DNA of 63,064 bases from Sulfobacillus benefaciens (lineage in GTDB: Bacteria; Bacillota; Sulfobacillia; Sulfobacillales; Sulfobacillaceae). The first letter of the stretch is position 1; each line of letters begins with the position of its first letter. The notes under the pieces were generated by a model, which saw only the letters and a list, made by a program, of their open reading frames with translations, did not search any database and was not told the DNA's origin. The position numbers and the translations under genes are program-made. The stretch is from positions 59,699 through 122,762 of the forward strand of contig PXYT01000016.1 of NCBI GenBank assembly GCA_003023725.1, written 5' to 3'. Shown in pieces: positions 55,815-63,064 of the stretch.

Positions 55815-57419
55815 GAATTGCTTCCTCCTCGCTTTTTAGATAGATCTAGTGAAAAACGTTAGACAACGACATATAAAATGATTCATCTTCATCGGATCCG
55901 CCGAACTCCCGGCCCACCGACACATCCACTTTGTCAATCAATAGAGGCAGACAATGTTCCTGACAGCCAAGGATTCACCATTCCGGAAAGCGATAAAGAC
56001 CCCACCGGGAATAACGGCATCCTGAGGTAACGCAAATAACGGGAACAAGAGTGAAACCACCGGAGCACCGAATCTAATGTTCTCCATCCGGCCGGAAGAA
56101 CGGGAGCAGTTAAAAGGCTCGTTACCGGTGTTGGATTCATAGCCGATCAAAATCGCCGCACGAAACTCTGCCTGGTAAATAATAGGCAGCTACCACGTAC
56201 CCTACAGAGCAACCGAAGGAAATCCCAATGAGATTCGGGGACATTTGTTCCGTCTGTTGCAGTACCGGAGCGTCCCATAGAGTTTTGGCAACCGCAACGC
56301 GCCGAATCTCGTACCTCCTGTATCCTGTCCGGTATTTGGTCCGTGAAGAGGCATATCCCAGTTCGTTACGAATGATGCGGATGGATCTGACACATTACGA
56401 ACCTTGCCGGACCACAGGCAGCCGAGTTCTGTTCATGTGTGCCATCTATGCCGCACGCCGAATGTCGCCAGCATCTCCGGAATCCAAAACACAGCATGGA
56501 ATCCAGGGATAGCACCTACCCTTCTGTCTGTCACTGTACCCTTCGCCATACTCCACCATGTTCAATCCCGAAAGACGGAGTCCTAGGAACGGGGGCCGGA
56601 AGCAGCATTTGTCGCTCCTTGTCCGATCGGCCTCATCCACTCTTTCCTTAGTCCTTCATCAGCAGAAATCCAATCACCTCTTCTCACCCGAGCCCTCACC
56701 ACCTTGTTCTCGTTAAGTTTTGATTAAGTATTGACGTAAAATTCCCTCTTCGCAATGGAATTCCTGACAAAGTCCGCACGATTGCTTTTTTATCGAATCT
56801 TAATTTTCGATTGATTGTTCCCAACCCAGGCTATATTCTTCCGTGATGCCCTTCCCTCTGGAAGGATTTGCATAAACTGGAACAAATTCCCGGATACGCA
56901 CGCGCCGATGACCGACATGTTTATTCGTCGCTTCTCAAGGACAACCTGCGCAAGCGCGGTCCTGTCTTCATTCCCTGGCTGCCGGAAGTCCAAATCTTCC
57001 TCCGAGGGCGCCGGCGGACAACGGAACAACCGCTCGCACTCCACCCGGACGACGGAACCAAGAAGAAAATTCGGTGGCATGCTCCCCTCAGAAGCCATTC
57101 TCAGCCCAGGGTTAGGACAGTGGATACCTACAGTCATGGAAAGGGGAACCAATGCGATGAGCATTACCTGCGAAAACGGAAGGCAGGGCATATTTTCGGT
57201 AAGATTTGCAACGATGGAGGAAAATGACGCCACAGAATCCAACCCGCGGTTACGAGAAAGCAGGACACTTTTGGCCCACCAGCACCGCGTTTTGGATCCT
57301 GGCGAGTTAGCCAAGAAAGTCATAGCCCGTGGAATTTTTCACCGTCGGTCCTCCCCCTGTCCTTTGGTCTATGCCGTATCAGCATCCGTTTCTGGTCCGC
57401 TGCCGCCACCAAGGGGTCG
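55815..57419. other. 1.6-kb stretch of apparent gene decay
   Basis: No intact gene. Overlapping frames at 56790-57486 on both strands have no site or recognised domain. A minus-strand stretch at about 55930-56390 has protein-like hydrophobic parts split by stops. I read the region as decayed coding DNA without a nameable origin. Confidence 0.4.
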
Positions 57420-57950
57420 GTGCCAATCCCTAAAACTCCCCCGAAACTGCAAAACATTCTGGAGGAAGAAGGGGTGCGCCGCATAAATGAGCTGTTTTGC
57501 TATCACACCGCAGGATTGTCTATATCGGCACGATAATCCCTGGACCAGGCGAAAGCTCTTTCCTGAACGTACCGGCTTGCTCTCAAACTGGACCATTCCC
57601 GGGCAAGCCGGATCGTGGACATTGGCGCGAATGCCACCTGTGATGCATTGCACCAGCTGATTCAGGCAGAATTTGATAGGATGACGACCATTTATGGGTT
57701 TTTTCTTGCACGGGATCGGCACGCGATATAACCCTCTGTATCGATCCAAATGAGGAGAATGACTTGGTAGGATAGGCCAATGAATAGGCTCTTGGACAAA
57801 CAGGGCTGGAGGCGGGAGACAATTTCCATTATGTGTATGATTTTAGTGCTGGGTGGATCATAAGGTTTCAAGTCCAGTCTCTTATCCGTGGTGTCATGAC
57901 TTCACAACCTGTGGTGGTGACGCGCCACTCCCCCAGCGCAATACCCCTCA
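57420..57950 (+). pseudogene. decayed pRiA4b ORF-3-like protein
   Basis: A GTG at 57420 opens a frame VPIPKTPPKLQNILEEEG... that is broken by TAA at 57534 and TGA at 57564 but stays in phase to TAA 57729. It includes TYRLALKLDHSRASRIVDIG and DALHQLIQAEFDRMTTIYGF, the first half of the plasmid pRiA4b ORF-3 (IS1096 TnpR-like) fold. After a frameshift, LEAGDNFHYVYDFSAGWIIR at about 57800-57865 supplies the family's GDxFxYxYDFGDxW hallmark, again with stops before it. The whole is clearly inactive. Its end near 57950 is a guess. Confidence 0.75.
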
Positions 57951-58152
57951 TTTGACGACGAGGAGTAATATTCTTGGCCCCATGCCTACGTCCGCTGATG
58001 ACATGCAAGCCTCTTGTGCCGAGCATGTCACAAGTCTTGGCTGCATCATCCTGCATGTGTTTGAGCATCTCATCTTTTTCCTTAAATTGCTAAGGAAGGA
58101 ATTCGGTGTGAGAGAAGAGGCCCGAGGGAGAGATAAGAGAACGATGAAAGCA

Positions 58153-58203
58153 AGCCTGCGGGCGCACGAATGACACAAAAGTCCCATTCGCCGCCCGCAG
58201 GCT
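58153..58203 (-). terminator. two-part stem-loop behind the tusA-dsrE unit
   Basis: A 12-bp perfect outer stem (58153-58164 with 58192-58203), a short asymmetric loop, then an inner CGAATG/CATTCG stem (58167-58172 with 58185-58190). It lies about 100 bases behind the dsrE stop on the minus strand and is followed there by TTGCTTTC. Confidence 0.65.
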
Positions 58204-58300
58204 ATATAAGCAATCCGGAGTAAACTCTCCCATCCGTCAGTCTTTTCGAGGCGTTACCCCATCCGCAATTTGGGCACATGCTACAAAAGATAAAGGGTTC

Positions 58301-58639
58301 TCACACTCCGATGATTTGGTAGCCTTGCTCCACTAACCGCACTAAGGCTTCCCCTGCCGGTTCCATGCTAACTCCGTGGCGTCCCACGCTTTCTGTCACA
58401 CCGTACTGCTCGGCGTTAAACGGACAAGCAGCCATGGGAACATTCCCATCGTTTAATGCCTGAAGAGACTGGGTTAAGGCCTCGTCCGCATTCCCCACCA
58501 ATTTCACGCCGGGTCCAAAGAAGTACACTTCCACATCCTGCTGGCGATTGGTCTTAATCCGTCCTGCGAGAACAATATTGGCAAGGGCCTTGTCGCGTAA
58601 TTCAGGTCCGGCTGTGATCCAGAATGCTATTTTTGCCAT
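58301..58639 (-). CDS. DsrE-family sulfur-carrier protein
   Basis: A 112-residue DsrE/TusD-fold protein that probably accepts sulfur from TusA as a persulfide. Cys72 in MAACPFNAEQYG is the conserved binding residue. The ATG at 58639 follows GAGGAGG. It lies 327 bases behind tusA on the same strand; that gap contains no gene I can support, so it may be an untranslated linker or hold its own promoter. Confidence 0.88.
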   Translation of the reverse strand: MAKIAFWITAGPELRDKALANIVLAGRIKTNRQQDVEVYFFGPGVKLVGNADEALTQSLQALNDGNVPMAACPFNAEQYGVTESVGRHGVSMEPAGEALVRLVEQGYQIIGV

Positions 58640-58966
58640 CGATATTCCTCCTCATGATTTTCTGGTTTGCGGTGTCGCTAAGCTAGGCCACCTTCCGGGG
58701 AAACGACGACAATGCCGCCGTGACACGGGATACGGTCCTGTTTCCAGTACGGTAGGAGCCAAAATAAGTCGCCGAGAGGGAATTACGGGAAGATTTCCCG
58801 CTCGCCGGAGAATCTCTGTGCTTGACGAAGACCCGGGGTAAACTGTTAATCCATAAACCGCTTTCCTATCCGGGATAAGGTATGTTCGCAAATTTTGAGC
58901 TGAATCCCCGGTAGGTTTCGGCCCCGTCCGGGTCGGGGTCGGCTTTGCCATCACTCGTAAGCTTTG
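58640..58966. other. spacer between tusA and dsrE
   Basis: 327 bases between two functionally linked genes on one strand. A 100-codon minus-strand frame at 58652-58954 has no site and no recognised domain. A CGGACGGGGCCG-type GC repeat lies near 58920. A lost gene, a 3'-end hairpin or a second promoter are all possible. Confidence 0.35.
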
Positions 58967-59212
58967 TTAGGAACCTTGCGATTCCCTTTTTTCAATGCGG
59001 AAGCGATATTCCTCGCCCACTTGTTTAGACCACACCAGTTTGTGTCCGGTTCGGCGTGTCCACGCCTCGAAATCCGCCACGGAACCGGGATCTGTGGCCC
59101 ACACCTCCAGCTGGCTATGGGCGGCAAGGCTGTCTAGAGCTTTCTTAGTTTTCACAATGGGCATTGGACAAGATAAGCCTCGCACGTCCAGGACATTTTC
59201 GTTGTCAGCCAT
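58967..59212 (-). CDS. tusA: TusA sulfurtransferase
   Basis: An 81-residue SirA/TusA-fold sulfur carrier. The signature VLDVRGLSCPMPIVKTKKAL holds the persulfide Cys15 in the Cys-Pro-x-Pro motif. In sulfur oxidisers TusA passes sulfur to or from DsrE and heterodisulfide reductase-like complexes; in others it serves tRNA thiolation. The ATG at 59212 follows GGGGGATC; an upstream ATG eight codons before has no site. A promoter lies at 59442-59469. Confidence 0.92.
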   Translation of the reverse strand: MADNENVLDVRGLSCPMPIVKTKKALDSLAAHSQLEVWATDPGSVADFEAWTRRTGHKLVWSKQVGEEYRFRIEKRESQGS

Positions 59213-59441
59213 CAAGGATCCCCCTTCTCGCCTCATGATTCTTTCTGGTTTCGCGATTTGTCTGTGGAACGATTGCCGGTCCCCCGCTTACGAGAGGATC
59301 CCCGGAAAACCACTTCAAGAAAGCCCTGGGGCCCCTGGCACTTCCATCACACCCCCAAGCGGGCGACCTTTGATCTCTTACCTTGCCGCTTTCTCTCTTG
59401 CGCACCTCATATCCTAGCGGGTGCCAACAAGGACATTTAAT

Positions 59442-59469
59442 ACTATACATACTATAGTATTGCTGTCAA
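59442..59469 (-). promoter_or_regulatory. tusA promoter with palindromic operator
   Basis: On the minus strand TTGACA (59464-59469) and TATAGT (59442-59447) are 16 bases apart. The spacer holds the 12-bp perfect palindrome ATACTATAGTAT (59449-59460), and TATAGTAT is repeated in tandem just before the start site. A repressor bound between the boxes is likely. The sequence TGTATAGTA also occurs in the promoter region of the divergent MFS gene. Confidence 0.7.
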
Positions 59470-60035
59470 GAGGTTAGACACTCCTTTAACCAAGCGATCC
59501 CCGTAGACCTTAATTCCCTCTTAAAAGGCTGAATTCCATCGCCACCGTGCTATGTGTGCCCAGATATTACAAGATTTGTACCAGCAGTGACTACCCCTTG
59601 CTAGGGGCGCAGATTTTGCCAAACATGCTGCGCCCCCACCGCGTTCCACCCCGAGGACTGCTCAGTATGAGGCGGTCACGAAAGCTCAAGACAGAGTTGA
59701 CCAGAACACAGGAAAAGGGGCTTTTGCCACCCGAATGAGCCCAGAGGTGCGTCACAAACTCGGCCACAATGTGAGCATCAGCTCTCTCGGACCGTCAGCA
59801 CCGCCCACCGCGTATTCTCCCGTATTCTAAGCAGACTTACAGGCCACGACGCCGTGAGGATTGACCTCTGCAACATAAAAATATACATTGTATAGTAAGC
59901 GAGGACAAATCTTCAACCGAGGACGCAAATGGAACGGGCCAGAGTCCTACGGGGGTCCTACAGGAAGTCTCTGTGTATGGATGTTCTCTTGATTTGTCTA
60001 GGCAATCTCTATTACAGAAAGGAAGTCCGGGAACG
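59470..60035. promoter_or_regulatory. region upstream of the MFS-HxlR unit
   Basis: No gene is supported. On the plus strand TTGACC (59861-59866) and TACATT (59884-59889) are 17 bases apart, overlapping the inverted repeat TATAC-ATT-GTATA (59882-59894). The 150-base leader before the MFS start has no other clear structure. Confidence 0.55.
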
Positions 60036-61289
60036 ATGATCCCCACAACAGACAAGCCCTGTGCAAAGAGCCCGGGCGCATCACGCTGGACGGCTCTGGT
60101 CTGGATTACTACGGCTGAACTCTTGGCAATGAGCGTGTGGTTCAGTGCCGCCGCAGTGACGATGGCCCTAGTGCATCAATGGCATCTGCCGCTGTCGGCG
60201 GCTCCCTGGCTGACTGCCTCGGTCCAACTCGGTTTTGTGGCGGGTGCTCTGTTGAGCGCCACTTTCGGCTTGGCGGACCGGCTACCCCTGCGCCGGCTAA
60301 TGGCATGGGGATCCTTAGGCGCAGCGGTTAGCACCATGGCCCTTTTGGCCTTTCCCTCAGGAGGCTGGGAGCCGTTTGTCTTGCGGGCTGTCACCGGAGC
60401 CTCTCTGGCCGTGGTCTATCCCGTTGCCGTACAATGGCTTGCGCCATGGTTTCCACAACAACGAGGGCTGGCGGTGGGCATTCTCATCGGCGGGTTGACA
60501 CTCGGGTCCGCATTGCCGCATCTTTTGGCGGGCATGCCATTGGTGCAAAACTGGCGGGGAGTTTTGTCCGGCAGTGCCGTGCTGGCAATCATTGGCTGGG
60601 CTCTGGTGAAATGGGTGGTTCCCGAATACCCCGGAGCATTTCATCCTCCGGCCTTCCGCTGGAACCGAATCGGTTCAGTGGTGCGCAACCGCCCGGTGAT
60701 GTTAGCGAATCTTGGCTATTGGGGGCATATGTGGGAACTGTACGCAATGTGGACCTGGATACCGGCGTTTCTGTTCGCCAGTGAACAAGCTTTCTGGCAT
60801 GGTCCCGTACTGTTGGGAATTACAGGCAGCGTGAGTTTTGCGGTCATCGGCGTGGCGGGATTTTTGGGAGCGTTGGCGGGCGGATGGGCAGCCGATCGCT
60901 GGGGAAGAACCCGCGCCACCATGATAGCCATGGGCATCAGCGGAGCCATGGCTCTCATAATTGGGCTGACATACCGCCAGGCCCCGGGCTTGACATTTCT
61001 GGTGGCGATCATCTGGGGATTCAGTGTCATTGCCGATTCGGCGCAGTTCTCCACAGCGGTGACGGAACTCAGTCCCTCCCATCTTTTAGGCAGCGCTTTG
61101 ACTTTGCAAATGGCGGTAGGATTTTTGATTACCATAGGATCCATTGATTTGGTGGGTTGGCTGGAACCCCTTTGGGGTTGGAGTCATGTCATGATGATAT
61201 TGGCCGTGGGCCCCCTCATCGGAATTGGGGCCATGGCCCGCCTGCGTGCAAGACCAGAATCCTCAAACCTGGCGCACGGCCACCGATAG
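60036..61289 (+). CDS. MFS transporter of the CynX/NIMT-like group
   Basis: A 417-residue carrier with twelve predicted helices. The first half has SVWFSAAAVTMALVHQWHLP and LTASVQLGFVAGALLSATFG, as in cyanate/2-nitroimidazole-type and some arsenic-linked MFS proteins. The second half has GGWAADRWGRTRATMIAM as its loop motif. The ATG at 60036 has only a moderate GGAAG in front; the frame is open to 59973 without a site. It lies 40 bases before an HxlR regulator, suggesting one transcript. The link with sulfur genes upstream is positional only. Confidence 0.82.
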   Translation: MIPTTDKPCAKSPGASRWTALVWITTAELLAMSVWFSAAAVTMALVHQWHLPLSAAPWLTASVQLGFVAGALLSATFGLADRLPLRRLMAWGSLGAAVSTMALLAFPSGGWEPFVLRAVTGASLAVVYPVAVQWLAPWFPQQRGLAVGILIGGLTLGSALPHLLAGMPLVQNWRGVLSGSAVLAIIGWALVKWVVPEYPGAFHPPAFRWNRIGSVVRNRPVMLANLGYWGHMWELYAMWTWIPAFLFASEQAFWHGPVLLGITGSVSFAVIGVAGFLGALAGGWAADRWGRTRATMIAMGISGAMALIIGLTYRQAPGLTFLVAIIWGFSVIADSAQFSTAVTELSPSHLLGSALTLQMAVGFLITIGSIDLVGWLEPLWGWSHVMMILAVGPLIGIGAMARLRARPESSNLAHGHR

Positions 61290-61329
61290 GGTTCAGGTAA
61301 GCAGCGTGATTTAGGAAAGGAGAGTAACC

Positions 61330-61689
61330 ATGACTGAAGACCTCTCGTCTATAGTCTGTCCTATTCAACGGGCCGCCACGTTGGTGGGAGATGTCAACGT
61401 CATCGTGATTCTGCGAGAATTGCAGGACGGCCCCAAACGTTTTGGTCATTTTATCGAAGTGGGACTAAATCCCCGTTCCTTGTCCAAACGTCTCCAGCGT
61501 TTGGTGGACGAAGGAATCCTTACGCGGACGGCTTATGCCGAATCCCCGCCGAGGGTGGAATATGCCCTTACAACCAAAGGAAGAGCTCTGACTCCGGTTT
61601 TGAGGGCTTTGCAGGAATTTGGCGAGACTTGGCTGCCGCGGACACCATGGGACAGACAGGCATTTGAGGAGGAAGCGCGAAAGCCCTGA
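61330..61689 (+). CDS. HxlR family winged-helix regulator
   Basis: A 119-residue HxlR/DUF24 regulator. Cys10 in CPIQRA is the family's conserved redox-sensitive position; the recognition segment is GLNPRSLSKRLQRLVDEGIL, followed by the wing SPPRVEYALTTKGRAL. These proteins often sense aldehydes, quinones or reactive oxygen through that Cys. The ATG at 61330 follows AAAGGAGAG. It probably controls the MFS gene before it. Confidence 0.93.
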   Translation: MTEDLSSIVCPIQRAATLVGDVNVIVILRELQDGPKRFGHFIEVGLNPRSLSKRLQRLVDEGILTRTAYAESPPRVEYALTTKGRALTPVLRALQEFGETWLPRTPWDRQAFEEEARKP

Positions 61690-62371
61690 AGCCAAATTTT
61701 GTGGGCTCATCTGAACCGCCGCAGGACCGCGGCCAAGCCTAGGCAGGGAAGACCAGCAGCCGGCGGAAGGCGCGAAATCCTCACGAATTAACAAATCAGA
61801 TGGGAATAACCGGCCGTGTGAAAACCGGGTCACAGTCAAGGTTATGAATTTGCCAAATCCTACCACACAGTGAATAGTATAGGGGCATCATCTTACATTT
61901 TCATCATTTCATCCAATTTTTTCTCGGAGTCATGCCCTCGGAGTCATGCCAATGTCTCCATCAGCCATCATCCCTGCCGCCGCGATAGCCCTGAACATAG
62001 AGAATTCTTTCGGGACGTGCATCGCATGGGAAAACCCGTGGGCCACTACCAAACGCGCGCCGGGCCTTATTTTGACCCAGCGCGCCCATGTTGGTGATGC
62101 AAAAGTATAACGTATATAAGGTACAAGTAGCCCCTCGCCTTACCGGTGATCCGGTTGTCTTTCGAAAGAATTGGAGGAGCGTGGATTCCCTCTCCCGTCA
62201 CGAGATCTGGGGATATCGAAAACAAACGGATCGTAAACCCCTAACGGCTGTCAACGACCCCGCCCTGAAGGGCGGAGCTTGCGACTCCCCGGAAGTGCGG
62301 ATGATAGCCGAAGCCGTCTCCTTCCTTAAGTGGGGATTATTTGACGCTTACCTACCAGTAAGCCTGTCGTC
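61690..62371. other. stretch with repeat and mobile-element end
   Basis: No intact gene. It holds a perfect 14-bp tandem duplication CTCGGAGTCATGCC (61923-61936 and 61937-61950) and the IS605-like end listed separately. Frames at 61870-62097 and 62088-62375 have no sites. Confidence 0.45.
62250..62290 (+). mobile_element. IS605-family-like right-end/omega-RNA hairpin remnant
   Basis: AACGACCCCGCCCTGAAGGG and CGGAGCTTGCGACTCC follow each other here; CCGCCC (62260-62265) pairs with GGGCGG (62270-62275) across TGAA. This hairpin and the following GCTTGCGAC are typical of the 3' end of tnpB and its guide RNA in IS200/IS605 elements. No tnpB frame or left end is seen, so it is a remnant at most. 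Confidence 0.45.
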
Positions 62372-62770
62372 ATGACCGTTCCATTGATGAAGCAATCCTC
62401 AACGTCTAATGTGAGTGCAGGTATTATCTCGCCAAACAATACACAAACGGGCGACTGTGGAACGGCGTCAATCGCCGTGAGAAATGCCGGGAGTGGTTAC
62501 GCCAATATTAGCTTGACGGCCACCTCCACGCAAGGGCGCATCATCTATGAATCGAATGCCGTATCTGGCTCCGGTCCCGACGGAGCGATTAACAACAGCG
62601 GGTCGGGTTTTCCCTTTAGCGCGAACTGGAACACTACCTACCACGACCAGACGGGTTTTGGTTACGTGGCAGTGACGGGAGTCATTACCGTGGAAACCGA
62701 TAATGGCAGCACGTGCGTGAGTAAACCGCTGGCGTCAAGCGGCTGGATTATCCGATTGATGGCAGGGTGA
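62372..62770 (+). CDS. secreted-type protein, N-terminally truncated
   Basis: A 132-residue frame rich in Asn, Ser, Thr and Gly (ISPNNTQTGDCGTASIAVRN), composed like an all-beta secreted domain, with two Cys that could pair. No signal peptide precedes it: an in-frame TGA at 62342 blocks any extension and there is no ribosome binding site before ATG 62372. The closeness of the IS605-like end suggests that insertion removed the start, so it may not be expressed. Confidence 0.5.
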   Translation: MTVPLMKQSSTSNVSAGIISPNNTQTGDCGTASIAVRNAGSGYANISLTATSTQGRIIYESNAVSGSGPDGAINNSGSGFPFSANWNTTYHDQTGFGYVAVTGVITVETDNGSTCVSKPLASSGWIIRLMAG

Positions 62771-63064
62771 CGCGTCATTGGACAGTTTTACTATCGCTGG
62801 AAAAGAAGCGGTATATCCTCGGTTCCCGTAACCCCAGTTCACCACGGGAAACCCGTCGGGCCATTTCCCACGACCTATCGTCCGACGGCCATCGCTCGAG
62901 GCCGTCACCTCACCGTGGTTGTGTTAATGGCGAGTTGGTGCTTGTATTGTGCCTATGATGATAAGTAGTAACTGCTCAGTACCCCGCCCGTGGAAAATAA
63001 TGCTGGACAGAATGAATCCCATCCGCTAAAGTAGAGTTATCCGCTTTTAGGATGGAGATGGGCA
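62771..63064. other. window end, no gene seen
   Basis: A 63-codon frame at 62767-62958 has no site. The last bases (AGGATGGAGATGGGCA) could lead into a gene beyond the window. Confidence 0.35.

Noticed and set aside
56790-57486. Overlapping 177- and 223-codon frames on opposite strands
   Set aside because: Neither has a start signal or family; both lie in the decayed stretch, and mutual antisense frames are expected in GC-rich DNA.
58652-58954. 100-codon frame between tusA and dsrE
   Set aside because: Pro/Arg-rich, no ribosome binding site and no domain, despite its inviting place in the operon.
1-63064. CRISPR arrays, tRNA and rRNA genes, phage genes
   Set aside because: No regularly spaced repeats, no tRNA-like TTC-GA blocks and no rRNA or phage structural genes were recognised on either strand by eye.

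Overview
The window looks like chromosomal DNA of a moderately thermophilic, acidophilic Firmicute of the Sulfobacillus type. This is inference from gene content, since there is no rRNA or other marker here. The pointers are TusA/DsrE/DsrE2 sulfur-trafficking proteins, many major-facilitator (MFS) transporters, paired fatty-acid activation and oxidation genes, Gram-positive ribosome binding sites (AGGAGG-like) and frequent GTG/TTG starts. Roughly a fifth of the window holds no convincing gene. Parts of those gaps are visibly decayed genes: a TetR regulator, a pRiA4b ORF-3-like protein, an M17 aminopeptidase fragment and an IS605-like end.

Layout. 0.3-8.2 kb: SWIM/SNF2 helicase, S9 peptidase whose conserved N-terminus lies upstream of the first usable start codon, and an acyl-CoA ligase preceded by a short overlapping reading frame. 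8.6-13 kb: an unusual multi-helix membrane protein with a heme-copper-oxidase-like His pattern, then a tatA-ketosynthase pair. 14.7-18.8 kb: a complete deoxynucleoside operon deoC-pdp-deoB-gntR. 19-25.2 kb: two MFS carriers, an ICMT-family methyltransferase, a TetR pseudogene, a thioesterase and a PsiE-like protein. 25.6-31.8 kb: a small exported protein with a tripartite C-terminal anchor, a Fic AMPylase with an inhibitory motif, a NarL-like regulator with a degenerate receiver and a structured leader, an MFS carrier and DsrE2. 32.3-36.6 kb: an exported protein of three 103-residue repeats, divergent from an OmpR/EnvZ-type two-component pair, followed by two small SHOCT membrane proteins. 36.9-39.1 kb: a GNAT acetyltransferase and a large membrane protein. 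40.2-45.9 kb: a MerR regulator with a palindromic promoter, acyl-CoA dehydrogenase, acyl-CoA ligase, zinc-ribbon protein and CoA-transferase. 46-51.2 kb: a TetR-DHA2 efflux operon with two matching operators, an ArsR-type regulator and an MFS carrier. 51.2-55.8 kb: a peptide ABC operon (binding protein and two permeases, no ATPase seen) beside an aminopeptidase remnant. 55.8-58.3 kb: decayed DNA. 58.3-61.7 kb: dsrE-tusA, and an MFS-HxlR pair whose promoter shares a 9-bp motif with that of tusA. 61.7-63.1 kb: an IS605-like end next to an N-terminally truncated secreted-type protein.

As a system, the most interesting unit is 32.3-36.6 kb. The regulator pair, the repeat protein and the two SHOCT proteins look like one undescribed envelope-sensing module. 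The heme-copper-like membrane protein and the degenerate-receiver regulator with its structured leader are the next best candidates for new biology.
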